DNA from: JBEPTX01 sp041691795
Lineage (GTDB): Bacteria > Patescibacteriota > Saccharimonadia > Saccharimonadales > Saccharimonadaceae
DNA length: 64,000 nt
Direction: 5' to 3'
NCBI GenBank assembly: GCA_041691795.1
Contig: JBEPTX010000002.1
Coordinates: 62,001-126,000, forward strand
Made by a program: the position numbers and the translations under genes. Position 1 is the first letter of the stretch; each line of letters opens with the position of its first letter. The notes under the pieces were generated by a model, which saw nothing but the letters and a program-made list of their open reading frames with translations, ran no database searches and had not been told where the DNA came from. Positions 16,730 through 25,454 of this stretch are shown here, piece after piece.

Positions 16730-17818
16730 TTAGTGGCGGCTGGTCCAGCGTTTGGCGGCTGGGGCTTTTGAACCACCGGGTAAAAATAACTGCTTTTTAG
16801 TAGCCAAGGTAGCTATTGTTGGGGCAATGACGTGGGGGATATTTGTGATGACAACAGACGCTTTTTTAAGTGGTAGCAACGTCAGTTGAAAGACTGCTAG
16901 CACGGCCGATCCGTCGCGCATTGTCAGGCGGGCAAGGGCAGCAGCAGCAATGAGACGTTGCAATGAACCGATGATAGCTGATCGACGGTAATTGATAAAG
17001 ACGGTGACTGCTGCAAGGCTAAGAACAAGACCGATCAGTGCAGGTAAAAATTGCTGTAGGTTTTTTGGTGACATGGTTGTGACTACTGGGCTGACGGTGG
17101 TATCTTTTGCTTTTTCGGGAGCTGGCGCTGCAACGAAATTGTTGGTGTTGTCGATGCCAAGATCTTGCGCATCGTTTGATATCTGAGCTTCGGGTGATGT
17201 TGGTATCGGTTCCGTTGTTGTGTTATCTGGCTGTGAGATTGGGGATGTGTTATGTGATGTCAGCGGTCCGTTTTGTGGTTGTGCAACTGGGGTGCTGGGT
17301 GGGGTAGTTCCGCCGCTACCTTGTGGTGGTGCAGGTGCTGCGGCGATGGTGTAGGTGGAATTGGTCGTGCCAACATTTGACCATACTGGAACGATAAATG
17401 CCACGTCCATTACCTGATTAGTGCCACTAAAATTGACATTAGCGGCACCTGAACCGATGGTGTGGAATACGATGGTTGCGACTAATTCGTCGCCGATACC
17501 GTGGCCGTTGGTCGCGTAGGCACTGATTGTACCGGCGTTATTGTCGTAGTGGGTCGTGATACCAGAATAGGCTGAGCCCACTGATGACATACCGTTGACG
17601 AATAGTTTTGATATATCAAACGTGAGGTTGGCATTGACGCCAGAGCGACCGCCATTGAGGCGTATTTGAACAGAGAAGTTTGCATTGTAAGCGTAATTAC
17701 CGCTACTAGGACTGAGATAGAGACCTGTTGGGGCTGCATGAGCGGGTGTTACCATCGTAGCAAAGACCAAAACTATGGTGGATACGAGGGTTACAACGGT
17801 GGTGGTAAGTTTGTTCAT
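16730..17818 (-). CDS. Secreted, anchored protein with cohesin-like domain
   Basis: Surface protein of 362 residues. Signal peptide (about 1-29, ending PAHAA), a beta-rich domain (about 30-160) with cohesin-like features such as LYLSPSSGNY, FSVQIRLNGG and VATIVFHTIGSG, a Pro/Thr/Ser-rich linker with many negative charges (about 165-260), a transmembrane helix (about 262-282) and a basic cytoplasmic tail. Cohesin-type folds mediate protein-protein contacts; no dockerin partner is visible in the window. Likely displayed on the cell surface. Confidence 0.78.
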   Translation of the reverse strand: MNKLTTTVVTLVSTIVLVFATMVTPAHAAPTGLYLSPSSGNYAYNANFSVQIRLNGGRSGVNANLTFDISKLFVNGMSSVGSAYSGITTHYDNNAGTISAYATNGHGIGDELVATIVFHTIGSGAANVNFSGTNQVMDVAFIVPVWSNVGTTNSTYTIAAAPAPPQGSGGTTPPSTPVAQPQNGPLTSHNTSPISQPDNTTTEPIPTSPEAQISNDAQDLGIDNTNNFVAAPAPEKAKDTTVSPVVTTMSPKNLQQFLPALIGLVLSLAAVTVFINYRRSAIIGSLQRLIAAAALARLTMRDGSAVLAVFQLTLLPLKKASVVITNIPHVIAPTIATLATKKQLFLPGGSKAPAAKRWTSRH

Positions 17819-17890
17819 GAGTTTTTTGTTTTGATGTGTTACTACCTATAATTATTACCATAAAAAGTATGTAAAGTCAATGTTTTTACT

Positions 17891-17961
17891 CTGAACCAAC
17901 CCTATCTCTCTCCAAACCATTGACCATCAGCGCTGGTACTAGGGAGATAGGGTTGGTTCAG
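17891..17961. repeat. Long intergenic hairpin
   Basis: Arms of 20 nt (17891-17910 and 17942-17961; CTGAACCAACCCTATCTC and its complement, one mismatch) around a 31 nt loop. No T-run on either side. It lies between the divergent surface-protein and VOC genes; size class resembles the hairpin at 1416-1467 but the sequence differs. Confidence 0.75.
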
Positions 17962-17995
17962 CTCACCGTAGCTATTCGTGACGATAGTCAGGGCG

Positions 17996-18001
17996 TATAA
18001 T
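17996..18001 (+). promoter_or_regulatory. -10 element of the VOC gene
   Basis: TATAAT; the ATG at 18004 is too close to be the start, so the ATG at 18025 behind AAGGAGG is preferred. Confidence 0.55.
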
Positions 18002-18024
18002 AGATGTATAAACAAGGAGGGGTT

Positions 18025-18396
18025 ATGTTAGCAGGAGGAAAAGTATTTGCAACCGTAGCGGTCAGCGATATCACAGCTGGTCGGGAATTTTATGGTGGTA
18101 TATTAGGACTGAATCAGGTTGACGAAAACCCCGGTGGCGTGACCTACGAGAGTGGTGGTGGCCAATTATTTATCTACCAAGCACCAACGGCCGGAACCGG
18201 ACAGGCAACATGCGCTGCATGGGCAGTCGATGATGTTGAAGCGGCAGTTGAAGAATTAAAGACCAAGGGTATTGCGTTCGAGCACTACGATTTACCTGGC
18301 GGTACTCGCGATGGCGACGTGCACATTATGGGTGCAATGAAAGCTGCCTGGTTTAAAGATCCAGACGGTAATGTTTTGTCGATTGGAAATGCATAA
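18025..18396 (+). CDS. VOC-superfamily (glyoxalase-like) protein
   Basis: Small vicinal-oxygen-chelate fold protein, about 123 residues. It shows the paired beta-alpha-beta-beta-beta modules: FATVAVSDITAGREFYGGILGL at the N-terminus and a C-terminal half ending AAWFKDPDGNVLSI. This subtype includes glyoxalases and resistance or isomerase relatives; the reaction cannot be assigned. Ribosome-binding site AAGGAGG lies 5-6 nt before the ATG. Confidence 0.88.
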   Translation: MLAGGKVFATVAVSDITAGREFYGGILGLNQVDENPGGVTYESGGGQLFIYQAPTAGTGQATCAAWAVDDVEAAVEELKTKGIAFEHYDLPGGTRDGDVHIMGAMKAAWFKDPDGNVLSIGNA

Positions 18397-18608
18397 GTTC
18401 GTGGCATTAGAACACAATGTGCCTCAATAAACTCTCGTAAACTTTTGTAGTAATTGTCATCCATCAGGGTGGTGATACTTATTAGAGTATGGGTTTGTCG
18501 GCTGATTAAAAAAGTATTTTATGAACTAAAAAAGTGTGCATAAAATAATATTGCATATTCAAAGTCGCACGCGCATACTATAAGCGTAATCAAAGGAGGA
18601 ATCTAAAA

Positions 18609-19034
18609 ATGGACGTAAATGTAAATTATTTAGCGGTATTTCTTGCAGCTGTTGCAAGTATGGTAGTCGGGTCGGTCTGGTATCTGCCGTCAGTGTTTGG
18701 CAAGCAGTGGATGAAACTTACAGGTGTAAAAATGGATAAAAGTCAGCCAACATCAAAGATGGTTATGATGTACGGTGGTACATTTATTGCATCATTGTTG
18801 ACAGCATATATCTTGGCACATGTAACATTCCTCAGCCACACATTTTTCAAAGATAGCTTTATGCAAGATGCGTTGACGACGGCATTCTGGCTATGGCTTG
18901 GGTTTACGGCAGCGCGTCTGTATGTGCATGACACATTTGAAGGACGAAAGGGCCAACTGACACTTTTGAATTCAGGGTTTGAACTAGTAACCGTGCTTAT
19001 TATGGCGCTGGTTATTGGCTGGTTCGGTGTATAG
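18609..19034 (+). CDS. DUF1761-family membrane protein
   Basis: Four-helix membrane protein, 141 residues. The N-terminal NYLAVFLAAVASMVVGSVWYLPSVFGKQWMKLTG and the later TTAFWLWLGF fit DUF1761. Function unknown in the family. A strong AAAGGAGG ribosome-binding site precedes the ATG. The next gene starts 7 nt after the stop, so the two form an operon. Confidence 0.85.
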   Translation: MDVNVNYLAVFLAAVASMVVGSVWYLPSVFGKQWMKLTGVKMDKSQPTSKMVMMYGGTFIASLLTAYILAHVTFLSHTFFKDSFMQDALTTAFWLWLGFTAARLYVHDTFEGRKGQLTLLNSGFELVTVLIMALVIGWFGV

Positions 19035-19041
19035 TAAGAGG

Positions 19042-19374
19042 ATGCAAGCAATTTGGAATGATACAGTTATCGCAGAGGCACCGAGAGAAGATTTGATCAA
19101 AATTGAGGGTAATTGGTATTTTCCACCTACAGCTATCAAAGACGAGTTTTATCATGAGAGCGATCATCATACGACTTGTTTCTGGAAGGGCGAAGCAGAT
19201 TACTATGATGTCGTCGTAGGCGATAAGACAAATGAAGCAGCTGCATGGTATTATCCCGTACCTATGGATGGCTCCGTTGACCGAGTTGGTCAAGATTTTG
19301 CAAATTACGTTGCATTTTGGCAAGGCGTCACTGTTAAAGAAGAAGCATTATTATCTCAGCAACTTATCAGATAG
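19042..19374 (+). CDS. DUF427-family protein
   Basis: Small soluble protein of about 110 residues. MQAIWNDTVIAEAP, the central NWYFPP, FWKGEADYYDV and WYYPVP match DUF427. The biochemical function is not established. The ATG at 19042 directly follows AAGAGG; an in-frame TTG further upstream would overlap the preceding gene. Confidence 0.87.
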   Translation: MQAIWNDTVIAEAPREDLIKIEGNWYFPPTAIKDEFYHESDHHTTCFWKGEADYYDVVVGDKTNEAAAWYYPVPMDGSVDRVGQDFANYVAFWQGVTVKEEALLSQQLIR

Positions 19375-19411
19375 AAAGTATAGACTGAAACTGAATAAGA
19401 GGAGAAAACGG

Positions 19412-19909
19412 ATGGCTGATAAAGAAACTCAGGATGACAAATCGACTGAGAAGGTCGAACAATCAAAGGGTAATAAAAATAAGACAATACTTATTGCAGG
19501 TAGTGTTATTGGCGTGGTGCTTGTTGGTGGCATCATTGCGGCTGCCGTGGTCTTCGGAACGTTTACGGGCATGCACCGTGGATTACCTATGGCGCAATTT
19601 AACGAAGGCGGAAACCCTGGTTTTGGCCAGCAATCTGAACAAGCACCTCGCCACCGCGGTGGTTTTAATCGGCAAATGATGGATAGCGCCAATTTTGTCA
19701 CTGGTGTTGTTATTTCGATCAACGGCGACAGTTTTGTTGTTGCAGGCAATGGTAAACAGGTGACTGTCAATAAAACGGCCAGCACAACGTTTCAGGGTAC
19801 GAGCTCTGATGCAGTCGCTGTTAATGATAGTGTGACTGTGGTTGGCACGACGACGAATAATGTACTCTCTGCCACAGAAATTACCATTCGCAATATCGCG
19901 AGCGAGTAA
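19412..19909 (+). CDS. Membrane-anchored protein with DUF5666-like domain
   Basis: About 165 residues: charged Lys/Asp-rich N-terminus, one transmembrane helix (about 28-52), a Gly/Gln/Arg-rich external linker and a C-terminal beta domain (about 97-160; FVTGVVISINGDSFVVAG, then DSVTVVGT) of the DUF5666/OB-like type seen in surface proteins. AGGAG ribosome-binding site 8 nt before the ATG. Function unknown. Confidence 0.78.
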   Translation: MADKETQDDKSTEKVEQSKGNKNKTILIAGSVIGVVLVGGIIAAAVVFGTFTGMHRGLPMAQFNEGGNPGFGQQSEQAPRHRGGFNRQMMDSANFVTGVVISINGDSFVVAGNGKQVTVNKTASTTFQGTSSDAVAVNDSVTVVGTTTNNVLSATEITIRNIASE

Positions 19910-19917
19910 ATGTACGC

Positions 19918-19923
19918 TACAAT
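19918..19923 (+). promoter_or_regulatory. -10 element of rnhA
   Basis: TACAAT ends exactly 6 nt before the ATG at 19930. Confidence 0.55.
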
Positions 19924-19929
19924 AGGGGA

Positions 19930-20349
19930 ATGATAATCTATTACACCGATGGAAGTGCCAGTCCAAATCCTGGACCTGGTGGCTTTTCGGTCATTAAAAA
20001 CAAAACACCACATATTTTGGGTAGCGAAGATGGCGAAACGACCAATATTCGGATGGAAGGCAAGGCAATTATGGCTGCGCTGAACGATGCCGATGGGGCC
20101 GAATGTGAGATTTTCACAGATAGTGAATTTTGGATCAATGTGATTACCAAGTGGGCGCCTGGCTGGGAAGCAAAGGGCTGGAAGAAAAAAGGCGGCGAAA
20201 TCAAGAATCTGGATATTGTTCAGACGGTCTATCCGTTATTTCAGAATTCCAAAGCAACGCTGACATGGGTGCGTGGCCACGAAGGTGATGAGGGAAACGA
20301 AATGGCTGATGAGTGGGCGAACAAGGCTCGCGAAGGTGTACGCCTGTAG
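19930..20349 (+). CDS. rnhA: Ribonuclease HI
   Basis: Degrades RNA in RNA:DNA hybrids. The 139 residues carry the four catalytic acids of the RNase H fold: D7 in YYTDGSAS, E43 in RMEGKAI, D64 in IFTDSEF and D127 in EMADEWAN, plus H117 in RGHEGD. Length is normal and no extra hybrid-binding domain is present. Leaderless start. Confidence 0.95.
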   Translation: MIIYYTDGSASPNPGPGGFSVIKNKTPHILGSEDGETTNIRMEGKAIMAALNDADGAECEIFTDSEFWINVITKWAPGWEAKGWKKKGGEIKNLDIVQTVYPLFQNSKATLTWVRGHEGDEGNEMADEWANKAREGVRL

Positions 20350-20388
20350 ACTTCACGCCCTTTTACGGGTATGATGGGACATAGAAAC

Positions 20389-21966
20389 ATGAGTGGTATA
20401 AGGAAATCGTTGTCTTTGTGGGTCGGCATCGTGGGTGTCGTGATTGGGGTGGTCGCAGGAATAAACAGTGGACTGCCAGCCGAGGCGCTTGCCTCTAATC
20501 CAAAAACGCCTATTTCTGGTGATAATATCTTTTATGCCTATGTCGTCTCTGGCGAAAAGGTGAATGTTGGGTTCGTGAAACTTGACCAACCCGAACCTAC
20601 GGGGATTGCGCAACAGCCGGTCACGGTGGCTGTTGATGCTCCGGGCGCCGCCTCGCAATCATGTGTTATTCCTGCCAATGTAGCTGTGGGCGGAAGTTGT
20701 GGTTTTAGTGGGCTTACGGCTCCGAAAACAGGGATCTGGAAGATAGCATTTACATTGCCTGCTAATGCACATATCCATCCAGAAGTGGCATCAAGTGTGC
20801 ATTGGGGTGGAAATCATTTTAATTGGAATATTAATATTAGCGATAGTACCGGCGAGAAAAAAGGACGTGTTTGGTCGGAGTTGTACGCAATTCGTCAGCC
20901 CGCACCGGCTGCAAATAAAGCAGATTTTACGCTCTATTATGAGAGTGAAGATGGCTATCTCTACCGAGCAACCTATAGAGGTTATAACGGTCAATTATCT
21001 ACGTTGTCAGCCGATGCATTTGGCGTGGTCAAAAAAGATACATGTGTCGCTGCCTATCAAAGCATTTTATCTGCCAATCAAACGACAATGACACCATCAT
21101 TTGGGACTTGCGGTGGAAGTTACAAACTATTTTTTGAACAACCATCTGATGATTTGCCCCAAACGGCTGCTCGTTGGGATAGCAAACAAGAATGGGTGCG
21201 TCCCGCAGTTGATCGACCTGTTGTCGAGGGACTGAAATTTACACCTGATAACAATCCTGATGTACAATCAGGCACAATTACTTATAATTTGAAGAATTTT
21301 ATTGGGCAGTATGATGTCAAGATTGATACTAACGCCGACGGTAATTATGATAGTGCGGATGATATTATATTGCATCGTCAAGTGAAGGATTTGAAGAGTG
21401 CCGGTGTGCAAACAATCAAGTTTAGCGGTAACGATCATAGTACTAATCCGATTCCGCGGACTCAGCATATGAAGATTAAAATTAGTATCGCCAAAGCGGC
21501 CGAAATTCATTTGGTATCAGGTGATGTAGAGGGCCGAGAAGGTGGGATCGAGCTTGTCCGACTGAGTGGTGACAATGTCCCAAGTAGTAATGTCTGTTGG
21601 AACGATACTTTCCTCGATCCAATACCCGGTGGCGTTGATACAAAACTGGAACTTGATGGTACGACGTGTCCTGAAAGTACGGGCGGCGTTCACGCATGGA
21701 AATACAGTGAGGACGAGTCGGTTACGTGGGGCAATGCGCGCTACATTGATGACTGGGCGTATACATCCGCCAAAGTCGATGGAACGTCCGAAATCGAATA
21801 TCCAAATCAGCAGGCGATCACTGAAGCAGCTGCAAAGCGCAATATGAATCTGGGTATTATTATCGCTGTCAGTATCATTTTTGTTGGGCTTGTCGGTGGA
21901 CTGATATATTGGTTGAAACGTCATAGTAAACACGATAGTGGTAATCCAACACAGCCGACGTTTTAG
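20389..21966 (+). CDS. Large anchored surface protein
   Basis: No family recognised with confidence. About 525 residues: N-terminal signal/anchor helix (about 7-30), a long external region rich in beta strands with several cysteines, an EF-hand-like loop DTNADGNYDSADD (about residue 325) that could bind calcium, and a C-terminal transmembrane helix (about 487-510) with a basic tail. A TATGAT -10 (20370-20375) overlaps the first ATG at 20371, so the ATG at 20389 is the start. Type I topology on the cell surface is likely. Confidence 0.75.
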   Translation: MSGIRKSLSLWVGIVGVVIGVVAGINSGLPAEALASNPKTPISGDNIFYAYVVSGEKVNVGFVKLDQPEPTGIAQQPVTVAVDAPGAASQSCVIPANVAVGGSCGFSGLTAPKTGIWKIAFTLPANAHIHPEVASSVHWGGNHFNWNINISDSTGEKKGRVWSELYAIRQPAPAANKADFTLYYESEDGYLYRATYRGYNGQLSTLSADAFGVVKKDTCVAAYQSILSANQTTMTPSFGTCGGSYKLFFEQPSDDLPQTAARWDSKQEWVRPAVDRPVVEGLKFTPDNNPDVQSGTITYNLKNFIGQYDVKIDTNADGNYDSADDIILHRQVKDLKSAGVQTIKFSGNDHSTNPIPRTQHMKIKISIAKAAEIHLVSGDVEGREGGIELVRLSGDNVPSSNVCWNDTFLDPIPGGVDTKLELDGTTCPESTGGVHAWKYSEDESVTWGNARYIDDWAYTSAKVDGTSEIEYPNQQAITEAAAKRNMNLGIIIAVSIIFVGLVGGLIYWLKRHSKHDSGNPTQPTF

Positions 21967-22026
21967 CCAAAGTCGTGCTCAAGTTTGCTACAATATAATC
22001 ATTAGCCACTAAAACGAAAGTGAATT

Positions 22027-23004
22027 ATGACTGAAGAACGCGAACCGACTGATATTTTTTTGTGGGCCAATAATACTGATGGGGTCAAGAATGAGCTTGA
22101 TGTTGAATTCTTTTTGTTTAACAAAAACTACACGCCGTATACGACTAAATTTGCGACTGAACTAAATGCGCAGATTAAACCACTGTTCCTATTTGATTAT
22201 ATTAATCAAGTGAATTTGGGCGCTGGAACAGGCCTCAGCGTACGTGATTACGAACTAAGTGAAGGTGAAGAGAATGTATTACTTCGCACGGATTTAGCAA
22301 AAGTTGGTCGTGCCGAGACACTGATTCATTTGATCGAACACGAACGCCACGACATTGTTGAATTTAGCGAGCAAGAACACGAATTCAAGAGAATTAAGGG
22401 GATTGTTGCGAGGTTTACACACAAGGATAATCCGAAAAAGGCATTCTATACGGTCAAGGCAATTAGCCAAGGTCAAGTTCTAAAGGGCGCAACTGCCTGG
22501 GAATTTCGTGAGAATAAATTTGGTACCTTTCAGCCTGATTTTGGTCTCAAGATTCCGGCAGATAATCAAGTGTTGATTATTGATCATGACATTTTTGCTT
22601 TTAATCAGGGAAAGTTCGAGTCACTGTTTAATTACGAATACAAGAAACAGTTTTTGGCTGATCAAAAGGTAGTCGAGATTGAAAAGCAATTCAAGCTGAG
22701 TTTTCCTGATGGGCTAGATTTGCAGTCACTCGTTCGTGAACATAAAAAGATTGTCAATAAATTACAAAAAATCGAGATTGGTAATGTAACTCAGGAACAG
22801 GCGATTGAATATGCTGATGATATGCAGCTGGAGCTGATGACTGACGATGCAGGCGCGATTATTATCATGGATGGCAATGATTTGGATACATTCGTAAATT
22901 TGATTAACGAGGATTACATTACGAGTCAGATTTCTGGTAAACGCTATGAAATCAAAAGTAAAAAACTTCTGGATGATCCCGACGGCGAACCACCACGTGG
23001 CTAA
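22027..23004 (+). CDS. DUF4868 protein, KwaB-like
   Basis: Resembles DUF4868, the domain of KwaB, effector of the Kiwa anti-phage system. The 325 residues contain the recognisable late segment: IIDHDIFAFNQGKFESLFNYEY, then DLQSLV, a lysine-rich helix, and the terminal LINEDYITSQISGKRYE. Known KwaB acts with KwaA, a four-helix membrane protein; none is adjacent. The neighbour 18 nt downstream is a Pif1-like helicase with its own -10 element. Defence is a hypothesis only; other DUF4868 roles exist or are unknown. The assignment is from memory of the family pattern. Confidence 0.65.
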   Translation: MTEEREPTDIFLWANNTDGVKNELDVEFFLFNKNYTPYTTKFATELNAQIKPLFLFDYINQVNLGAGTGLSVRDYELSEGEENVLLRTDLAKVGRAETLIHLIEHERHDIVEFSEQEHEFKRIKGIVARFTHKDNPKKAFYTVKAISQGQVLKGATAWEFRENKFGTFQPDFGLKIPADNQVLIIDHDIFAFNQGKFESLFNYEYKKQFLADQKVVEIEKQFKLSFPDGLDLQSLVREHKKIVNKLQKIEIGNVTQEQAIEYADDMQLELMTDDAGAIIIMDGNDLDTFVNLINEDYITSQISGKRYEIKSKKLLDDPDGEPPRG

Positions 23005-23009
23005 TCTGT

Positions 23010-23015
23010 TATACT
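23010..23015 (+). promoter_or_regulatory. -10 element of the Pif1-like helicase gene
   Basis: TATACT ends 7 nt before the ATG at 23023. Confidence 0.55.
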
Positions 23016-23022
23016 GGTAGTA

Positions 23023-24546
23023 ATGAATCAGGGATTGGCGCTCGAAATAATGCTAGCAGGCGAAAGCGTGCTGCTGACAGGACCGGCTGGAGCGGGCAAG
23101 ACGTTTGTATTGAATCAATTTATTCGTTTGGCCAAAGCCGATGGTAAACACGTGTCAGTAACGGCCACAACTGGTCTAGCTGCAACGCATCTGGGTGGGA
23201 CAACGATCCATAGTTGGGCGGGTATTGGTGTCATGGATGAACTGCCGAGTGGCTTTGCTGAACACGTCAGCAAAGGTCGCCGTGAGATCATCGAAAAGAC
23301 TGATGTATTGATCATTGATGAGATCAGTATGCTACATGATTATCGACTAGATATGGTTGATGAGGCTTGTCGATTGGTACGCCGCAAGGACGAACCATTT
23401 GGTGGAATTCAGCTGATTATGTCTGGTGATTTTTTCCAGCTGCCACCTATTAATCGTGGTGATTCACGTGCGGGTGGGTTCGTTGTTCATAGTAAAGTGT
23501 GGGAAGAACTTGACCCAACGGTTTGCTACCTGGAAGAACAACATCGTCAGGATGATGAGGTGCTGTTGGATATTCTCAATGCAATGAGGGCAGGGGATGT
23601 GCGACGTCATCATGCCGAGAAATTGTTGGAGCGCGTCGGTGTAGAATCACCCGAAGACACGGTCTTGACAGAATTACATACAGTCAACATTGATGTTGAT
23701 AGGATTAATGAGGCACGACTTGATGGACTACCAGGCGACGAACTATTTTATACAGAAACGACGACAGGTGCCGCCAACTATGTGGAGAATTTACAACGTT
23801 CTGTGCTGGCCCCAGCGACGTTACGATTGAAAAAAGGTGCGCTCGTCATGGCTGTCAAAAATGCAACGGATCGCAAATATGCGAACGGCAGCATAGGGAC
23901 AATTATCGACTTTGAACCTGTCACGGAATACCCCGTCGTAGAATTTCGCAATGGACGAACGGTGACTATGCAACCTGATACGTGGGAGCTGCGTGACGGT
24001 GAGAAAAAGCGGGCAAGTATTATCCAGATTCCGCTGCGACTTGCCTGGGCGATCACTGTTCATAAATCACAAGGTATGACACTTGACGCTGCCCGGATTG
24101 ATCTTCGTAAAGCCTTTGTCGAAGGTATGGGATATGTCGCACTCAGCCGAGTAAAAAATGTCGACAGTTTGTTTCTGACGGGCATTAATCGGATGGCGCT
24201 GCAGATTAGCGAAGATGCTCAGAACATCGACGGATCGCTCCGAACAAGGGCGTCAAAAGATAGTAAAAAATTTGCTCACCTAAAAGAAAACATTGAAAAA
24301 AGAGCCAAACAACCTGAACCAAAAAAGAAGGCAACTGGCAGTAGTGGGTGGGCCGACAAGATCGCAAAAATGCGCGAAACCTATCCAAATGCGTATATGC
24401 CATGGCTAGACAAAGACGACGCTGTCCTAAAACAAGACTTTCAAAATGGTGTTTCGATCGACAAGCTCAGTAAAAAGCTTGGTCGTCACGAAGGAAGCAT
24501 CAAAATGCGTCTGCAGAAACATTTCGGCGAAGATATTATTTCGTAA
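23023..24546 (+). CDS. Pif1-like superfamily 1 DNA helicase
   Basis: ATP-driven 5'-3' helicase. Walker A GPAGAGKTFVLNQF (about 20-33), Ia TATTGLAATHLGGTTIHSWAG, motif II VLIIDEISML, motif III LIMSGDFFQLPPI, and the late motif AITVHKSQGMTLDAARI with VALSRVKNVDSL. After the helicase core (about 400) comes a Lys-rich linker and a C-terminal helix-turn-helix-like region (about 440-507) ending in LGRHEGSIKMRLQKHF, often appended to bacterial Pif1 proteins. It follows the KwaB-like gene; the convergent LssY_C gene ends 2 nt away. Confidence 0.92.
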   Translation: MNQGLALEIMLAGESVLLTGPAGAGKTFVLNQFIRLAKADGKHVSVTATTGLAATHLGGTTIHSWAGIGVMDELPSGFAEHVSKGRREIIEKTDVLIIDEISMLHDYRLDMVDEACRLVRRKDEPFGGIQLIMSGDFFQLPPINRGDSRAGGFVVHSKVWEELDPTVCYLEEQHRQDDEVLLDILNAMRAGDVRRHHAEKLLERVGVESPEDTVLTELHTVNIDVDRINEARLDGLPGDELFYTETTTGAANYVENLQRSVLAPATLRLKKGALVMAVKNATDRKYANGSIGTIIDFEPVTEYPVVEFRNGRTVTMQPDTWELRDGEKKRASIIQIPLRLAWAITVHKSQGMTLDAARIDLRKAFVEGMGYVALSRVKNVDSLFLTGINRMALQISEDAQNIDGSLRTRASKDSKKFAHLKENIEKRAKQPEPKKKATGSSGWADKIAKMRETYPNAYMPWLDKDDAVLKQDFQNGVSIDKLSKKLGRHEGSIKMRLQKHFGEDIIS

Positions 24547-24548
24547 GG

Positions 24549-25403
24549 TTAACGTAAGCGAGCGATTTTGAGGCTGCCATCAGTTACGTAAAATGTACGT
24601 AATTGCTGACCGCGAAAACGGAGTTCTTCACCTGGTTCGGTCTCGAATATTTTGGAAACAAGCTTGTTATCTTGCAGTGATTTCATTATGAAGTCACGCT
24701 CCTTGTCGGCCTCATGACTTCCGCCATGGGTGAGTTGACCTGTTCGCCATTGGATATCGATTGCGGCGTTGTCCTCTGTTGCGGCACCAATCCAAATTTC
24801 ACGTTTGCCTGTCAGAATATGTTTTAATTTTTCTTGCCAGAAATGATAATGACTTTCATTTCGTGCACCTACGACTGGCTCTTGCAACCGCCAGAAACGG
24901 ATATGATGACGGGTGCGCGCACTTCCAGTTTTGCCAGTCGGGATTTCAAATCCAATATCATGTGCTCGATCAAATAAATAAAGATTGCTGAGTGGTGAAG
25001 CAGGGTAGCTGGTATTAAAAACGATTGAAATAACCTCCATAAAGCCATTTTTAAAATTGAGAGGATCAGCCGTATGCCAACCAGCTTTGTTTAGTGAGTT
25101 TTCCAAGTGTGCTTTGTCCTTGGCAATAATTGCAATCATGACTGGATCGGATGGCCAGCCGTCACCTGTCGTAACGTACAACGGAATATGATCGGGACGC
25201 GAAAACAGATGAAATAATCGCATGAGGTTTGGTATAACGACGTATGCCATTCCACACCAAGTCAGCAAAAGTGAAAGGAAGACGACTGTTCGACTGTCTG
25301 AATACGGCCATACCATGTAGGCAATCGCACTCAAAACAGCAACGCCGAGTGCCAGGATAATTAATCGCCATAAACTGCGAAGGAGGAAACGAATACGCAA
25401 CAT
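24549..25403 (-). CDS. LssY_C-domain membrane protein
   Basis: About 284 residues. Two N-terminal membrane helices (about 10-60) precede a domain matching LssY_C: GWPSDPVMIAIIAKDKAHLENSLNKAGW, then SPLSNLYLFDRAHDIGFEIP and RHHIRFWRL. In Legionella-type proteins this domain follows a PAP2 phosphatase; here it stands alone. Function unknown. A TATAAT on the minus strand (25415-25420) is only 2 nt from the first ATG (25412) and 11 nt from the second (25403), so the second is preferred. Confidence 0.78.
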   Translation of the reverse strand: MLRIRFLLRSLWRLIILALGVAVLSAIAYMVWPYSDSRTVVFLSLLLTWCGMAYVVIPNLMRLFHLFSRPDHIPLYVTTGDGWPSDPVMIAIIAKDKAHLENSLNKAGWHTADPLNFKNGFMEVISIVFNTSYPASPLSNLYLFDRAHDIGFEIPTGKTGSARTRHHIRFWRLQEPVVGARNESHYHFWQEKLKHILTGKREIWIGAATEDNAAIDIQWRTGQLTHGGSHEADKERDFIMKSLQDNKLVSKIFETEPGEELRFRGQQLRTFYVTDGSLKIARLR

Positions 25404-25440
25404 ATACTTCATGCATTATACATGGTCACGCCAGATAGCG

Positions 25441-25446
25441 TATAAT
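25441..25446 (+). promoter_or_regulatory. -10 element of the GH1 gene
   Basis: TATAAT ends 8 nt before the ATG at 25455. It stands back to back with the minus-strand TATAAT at 25415-25420. Confidence 0.65.
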
Positions 25447-25454
25447 GGATAGAC

